DNA of 9,636 bases, taken from contig CAKUPC010000052.1 in assembly GCA_934675095.1 (NCBI GenBank), forward strand, positions 1-9,636, given 5' to 3'. Shown one piece after another: positions 7,310 through 9,636 of this stretch. Positions within the stretch are counted from its first letter, which is position 1, and the number at the start of each line of letters is the position of its first letter. The position numbers and the translations under genes were made by a program. The notes under the pieces are model-generated. The model was not told the DNA's origin and ran no database searches. It worked only from the letters and a program-made list of their open reading frames with translations. The stretch comes from an uncultured Bacteroidales bacterium. GTDB lineage: Bacteria; Bacteroidota; Bacteroidia; Bacteroidales; UBA932.

Positions 7310-7831
7310 CTATAGAAGAGCCGCGCCGTTCTGTGACGACAGCAGGTAGCCCGCATCGTCAGGCAGGACCTTTCCAGCAGCGACGGCGCCCGCACCGGCC
7401 GCGACGGCAAGCGCGTCGCAGCGTTCGTTCTCCGGATGCCCGGCATGACCCTTAATCCAATGGAAGGTGACATGATGCACGGCCAGCAAAGGCTCAAGCC
7501 TCATCCACAAATCCGGATTCTTCACCTTTGCATAACCCTTTGACTTCCACTTGAGAAGCCATCCCTCGTTGATTGCCTTCACCACATAGGATGAGTCGCT
7601 CACCACATGAACCGCGGCAGGCCGCCACCGTATGGCCTCAAGGCCCCTGATTACCGCAAGCAGCTCCATCCGGTTGTTGGTCGTGAGAGCAAACCCGCCG
7701 CTCATCTCGCGCGAATAGTCTCCGCAACGCAGCACAATCCCATATCCCCCCGGACCGGGATTCCCGCTCGAAGCCCCGTCAGTATAAAGATAAATCGGCG
7801 GCCTCTGAACAGCCGGCGTCACATTTTCCAT
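7310..7831 (-). CDS. rnhA: Ribonuclease HI
   Basis: This 173-residue enzyme cuts the RNA strand of RNA-DNA hybrids, removing R-loops and primer RNA. The four catalytic acidic residues are in place: Asp18 in YTDGASSGNPGPGGYG, Glu56 in TNNRMELLAV, Asp79 in VSDSSYV, and Asp139 in NERCDALA. His129 in WIKGHAGHPENE is the conserved general-base histidine. The region WLLKWKSKGYAKVKNPDLW (91-109) corresponds to the basic substrate-binding handle of type 1 enzymes. The protein extends about 30 residues past the core with an Ala/Gly-rich tail, somewhat longer than the roughly 155 residues typical of the family. The start MENVTP is favoured because TDG then lies at the usual distance from the N-terminus. 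A weak -7-like box TAGATTTT ends about 8 bases before the ATG. The gene is read in the same direction as pdxA, but a structured element separates them. Confidence 0.96.
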   Translation of the reverse strand: MENVTPAVQRPPIYLYTDGASSGNPGPGGYGIVLRCGDYSREMSGGFALTTNNRMELLAVIRGLEAIRWRPAAVHVVSDSSYVVKAINEGWLLKWKSKGYAKVKNPDLWMRLEPLLAVHHVTFHWIKGHAGHPENERCDALAVAAGAGAVAAGKVLPDDAGYLLSSQNGAALL

Positions 7832-7885
7832 TGCTAAAAATCTACCTCAAAGTTCATCCAGCAAACAACCTGAGCCAAAGGGAAT

Positions 7886-7993
7886 GCATAAAAAGATGGA
7901 GTGCAAGGCGCGATGGGGATTTCAACACCGGAGCAACCTGATGGTTGTGAGGATTTGAAATTCACACGCAACGAAGCAATCCGCTTTTTATGC
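7886..7993. repeat. Nested palindromic intergenic element (108 bp), possible miniature mobile or REP-like repeat
   Basis: The ends are perfect 10-bp inverted repeats, GCATAAAAAG (7886-7895) and CTTTTTATGC (7984-7993). Just inside, the arms remain partly complementary. The centre holds a second palindrome: ATTTCAA (7919-7925) with TTGAAAT (7955-7961), enclosing CAACC (7934-7938) and GGTTG (7943-7947) around a TGAT loop. The element fills most of the gap between the pdxA stop and the rnhA start and begins 6 bases beyond pdxA. No target-site duplication is visible. It might act as a transcription barrier or RNA-stabilising structure; whether it is dispersed in the genome cannot be judged here. 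It encodes no convincing protein. Confidence 0.7.
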
Positions 7994-7999
7994 GCCCCG

Positions 8000-9085
8000 T
8001 CATTCTATTACGCGGCCTCCGCGAGGCTTAATTTCCGTATCCGGCATCTTCACCTTCAGCTTCCCAGCCACCAGCTCGTCATAGGCCTGCCGCTTGTTGA
8101 ACACGTCAATAGCCGCAAAAATCGAAGCCATCATGGAACGCGGGTCGGCCTCGTCGCGCCCGGCCATCTCGTATGCCGTCCCGTGGTCCGGAGATGTCCT
8201 CACAATCGGCAGCCCGGCCGTGTAGTTCACCCCGTCCTCGAAGGCAAGCGCCTTGAACGGAATCAGTCCCTGGTCGTGGTACATCGCCAGAACCGCGTCG
8301 AACTTCGAGTAGTTGCCCAGCCCGAAGAACCCGTCAGGGGAATACGGTCCGAACGCGAGGATGCCCTGTGAGACAGCCTCCTGAACCGCCGGAAGGATGA
8401 TGTTCTTCTCCTCCTCACCGAGAAGACCGCCGTCGCCGCAGTGAGGGTTCAGCCCCAGCACAGCAATCTTCGGGGAATTGACCCCGAAATCCCGCTCAAG
8501 CGAACGCTTCATAAGCTTCAGCTTGCTGATAATCTTCTCCTTGGTTATTGCAGTAGGCACTTCCTTCAGCGGAATGTGCCCCGTCACAACGCCCACCTTG
8601 AGGTTGTCGCTGACCATAATCATGCACACCTCATCGACCCCGAACTCCTTTTCGAGATATTCCGTGTGACCCGTGAAGCCGAATCCCTCGTTCGCCATCG
8701 CCCTCTTGTTGAAAGGCGCGGTCACGAGCACGTCGATGTCGCCGTTCTTTATGTCCGTCACCGCCTGTTCAAGCGCAATCATCGCCGACTTGGCGGACTC
8801 GGGAGTCGATTGCCCCGGCTCCACATAGACATTGTCCGGAAGGCAGTTCACGATATTCACCCGTTTCGGATGGATGTCTTTCGCCGATGTTATCACATTG
8901 GTATTCACCGGTTTGTCGAGATTATGTATCAGTTTTCTGTAAAATCCGAAAATCTTCGACGACCCGTATATCACAGGAGTGCAGAAATCGAGTATCCTCT
9001 CGTCCGCAAGAGCCTTGATTATGACTTCATATCCGATTCCGTTGCCGTCGCCCTGGGTAATGCCTACTATTATTTTCCTATCCAT
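8000..9085 (-). CDS. pdxA: 4-hydroxythreonine-4-phosphate dehydrogenase
   Basis: PdxA oxidises 4-phosphohydroxy-L-threonine with NAD to an unstable ketone that PdxJ condenses with deoxyxylulose phosphate to make pyridoxine 5'-phosphate, in the DXP-dependent vitamin B6 pathway. The 361-residue product is slightly longer than E. coli PdxA (329). The three divalent-metal histidines are present: His170 in VVTGHIPLKEVP, His215 in GLNPHCGDGG and His270 in MYHDQGLIPFK. Other family blocks are TAPFNK (122-127), FTGHTEYL (137-144) and RTSPDHGTAYEMAG near the C-terminus. The N-terminal loop reads GITQGDGNGIGYEV where many homologues have GDPAGIGPE, a variant I associate with Bacteroidota members. The start at 9085 is supported by MDRKIIVGIT placing this loop at the normal position and by the promoter upstream. 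No pdxJ is visible in the window. Confidence 0.96.
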   Translation of the reverse strand: MDRKIIVGITQGDGNGIGYEVIIKALADERILDFCTPVIYGSSKIFGFYRKLIHNLDKPVNTNVITSAKDIHPKRVNIVNCLPDNVYVEPGQSTPESAKSAMIALEQAVTDIKNGDIDVLVTAPFNKRAMANEGFGFTGHTEYLEKEFGVDEVCMIMVSDNLKVGVVTGHIPLKEVPTAITKEKIISKLKLMKRSLERDFGVNSPKIAVLGLNPHCGDGGLLGEEEKNIILPAVQEAVSQGILAFGPYSPDGFFGLGNYSKFDAVLAMYHDQGLIPFKALAFEDGVNYTAGLPIVRTSPDHGTAYEMAGRDEADPRSMMASIFAAIDVFNKRQAYDELVAGKLKVKMPDTEIKPRGGRVIE

Positions 9086-9123
9086 ATATTTTTGCTATTT
9101 GTGTGTCTTTTTGGTGCAATATG

Positions 9124-9131
9124 CAAATATA
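9124..9131 (-). promoter_or_regulatory. -7 box of the pdxA promoter
   Basis: TATATTTG followed by CA is a perfect Bacteroidota -7 box on the minus strand, the same octamer as at secA. It predicts a transcript start near 9117 and a leader of about 30 nt before pdxA. I see no good TTTG at the expected -33 position, which would lie near 9151-9155. Confidence 0.6.
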
Positions 9132-9144
9132 CGAATTTCTTTCG

Positions 9145-9152
9145 TAACTTCG
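9145..9152 (+). promoter_or_regulatory. Candidate -7 box of the recG promoter
   Basis: TAACTTCG matches TAnnTTTG at all but one defined base. It ends only 6 bases before the recG ATG, so transcription would start at or within a few bases of the start codon. No -33 box is evident. The site faces the pdxA -7 box 13 bases away, so the two polymerase footprints would overlap. Confidence 0.45.
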
Positions 9153-9158
9153 CGTGTT

Positions 9159-9636
9159 ATGCGAAATGAAACGGAAATACAGTATCTGCCGGGAGTGGGT
9201 CCCAAGCGTGCGGAGGCGCTGAAGAGCGAGTTCGGGGTGAAATATGCCTCCGACCTGCTGAGGATATACCCTTTCCGCTACATCGACAGGACATCATTCG
9301 TCAGAATCGCCGACGTCAGTGGGGATTCCGCATACATCCAGATTCTCGCCTCCGTCCGGAAGATTACGCTCTTCGGGGCAAAGGGCGAGATTTCGCAGGA
9401 AGACCCGAGCACGCTGAAATTCAACACGGTAAAGCGGATGGGCGTGCGCGTGAGCGACGGGACGGGCGAAATGGAGATGACCTTCTTCCGAGGGATAAAG
9501 TGGATGTTAGAGAAGCTGTCCGGAGGCGGGACTTTCATCTTTTTCGGCAAGCCGAACGAATACAACGGACGGTTCAGCATCGTCCATCCGGAAGTTGACA
9601 GGCCGGACGAATGCAGTGCAGCGGGCGGTCATGCCC
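9159..9636 (+). CDS. recG: ATP-dependent DNA helicase RecG (N-terminal part only)
   Basis: My translation from 9159 is open for 159 codons to the window edge. It begins MRNETEIQYLPGVGPKRAEALKSEFG, the family's opening helix-hairpin-helix-like block, followed by DLLRIYPFRYIDRT (about residues 32-45), which is the RecG signature before the wedge domain. The rest (about 46-159) fits the OB-fold wedge that splits replication forks: strands containing VRVSDGTGEMEMTFF, then FFGKPNEYNGRFSIVHPE. RecG remodels stalled forks and Holliday junctions. The helicase motor lies outside the window and cannot be assessed. The ATG at 9159 is the only one in this frame before the conserved block. The gene diverges from pdxA across a 73-base gap. 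Confidence 0.93.
   Translation, partial: MRNETEIQYLPGVGPKRAEALKSEFGVKYASDLLRIYPFRYIDRTSFVRIADVSGDSAYIQILASVRKITLFGAKGEISQEDPSTLKFNTVKRMGVRVSDGTGEMEMTFFRGIKWMLEKLSGGGTFIFFGKPNEYNGRFSIVHPEVDRPDECSAAGGHA

Noticed and set aside
7255..7497. Minus-strand open frame ending RDFSLRSK
   Set aside because: It overlaps rnhA in another frame, and its ending is the translation of the extragenic repeat at 7253-7280.
7901..8371. Plus-strand open frame of 156 codons starting in the nested palindrome
   Set aside because: It starts inside the inverted-repeat element and continues antisense through pdxA, so it is a by-product of both.
8441..9169. Plus-strand open frame of 242 codons opposite pdxA
   Set aside because: It is antisense to a complete pdxA and runs through the pdxA/recG promoter gap into recG in another frame.
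1..9636. CRISPR array, insertion sequence, prophage or toxin-antitoxin genes
   Set aside because: I found no regularly spaced repeats, transposase or integrase motifs, or small paired genes; gene content is housekeeping plus two lipoproteins.

Overview
This window looks like a chromosomal segment of a gut-type Bacteroidales bacterium (phylum Bacteroidota). I do not assign a genus. Four things support this. The SecA is about 1,100 residues with the insertions usual in this phylum. There is a fimbrillin-type lipoprotein fused to a GLUG-like region. Several intergenic regions carry the Bacteroidota -7 box TAnnTTTG in place of a sigma70 -10 box. The tmRNA tag ends in YALAA, and its gene encodes no complete CCA. 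Almost everything is on the minus strand; only recG at the right edge is on the plus strand.

Layout from left to right. (1) 1-1241, minus: the N-terminal 413 residues of a fimbrillin-family surface lipoprotein, cut by the window edge. (2) 1340-1740, minus: a complete ssrA (tmRNA) gene with a clear promoter. (3) 1942-3201, minus: a 419-residue lipoprotein of unknown function, made of two tandem copies of one domain and a basic tail, with its own terminator. (4) 3378-7056, minus: secA followed 4 bases later by a bactofilin gene, ending at a rho-independent terminator; secA has a recognisable promoter and a GC-rich hairpin leader. (5) 7310-7831, minus: rnhA (ribonuclease HI). (6) 7886-7993: a nested palindromic element between rnhA and pdxA. 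(7) 8000-9085, minus: pdxA (vitamin B6 synthesis). (8) From 9159, plus: the start of recG, divergent from pdxA.

Most of the window is housekeeping: protein export, ribosome rescue, RNA-DNA hybrid removal, cofactor synthesis and replication-fork repair. The two lipoproteins are the accessory, surface-facing part. I see no phage, insertion sequence, CRISPR array, toxin-antitoxin or defence system.

The signals most worth a second look are non-coding: the 108-bp nested inverted repeat at 7886-7993, the secA leader with its hairpin and overlapping 18-codon frame, and the face-to-face pdxA/recG promoters with a possibly leaderless recG. Among proteins, the duplicated-domain lipoprotein with an all-basic C-terminus is the least explained.
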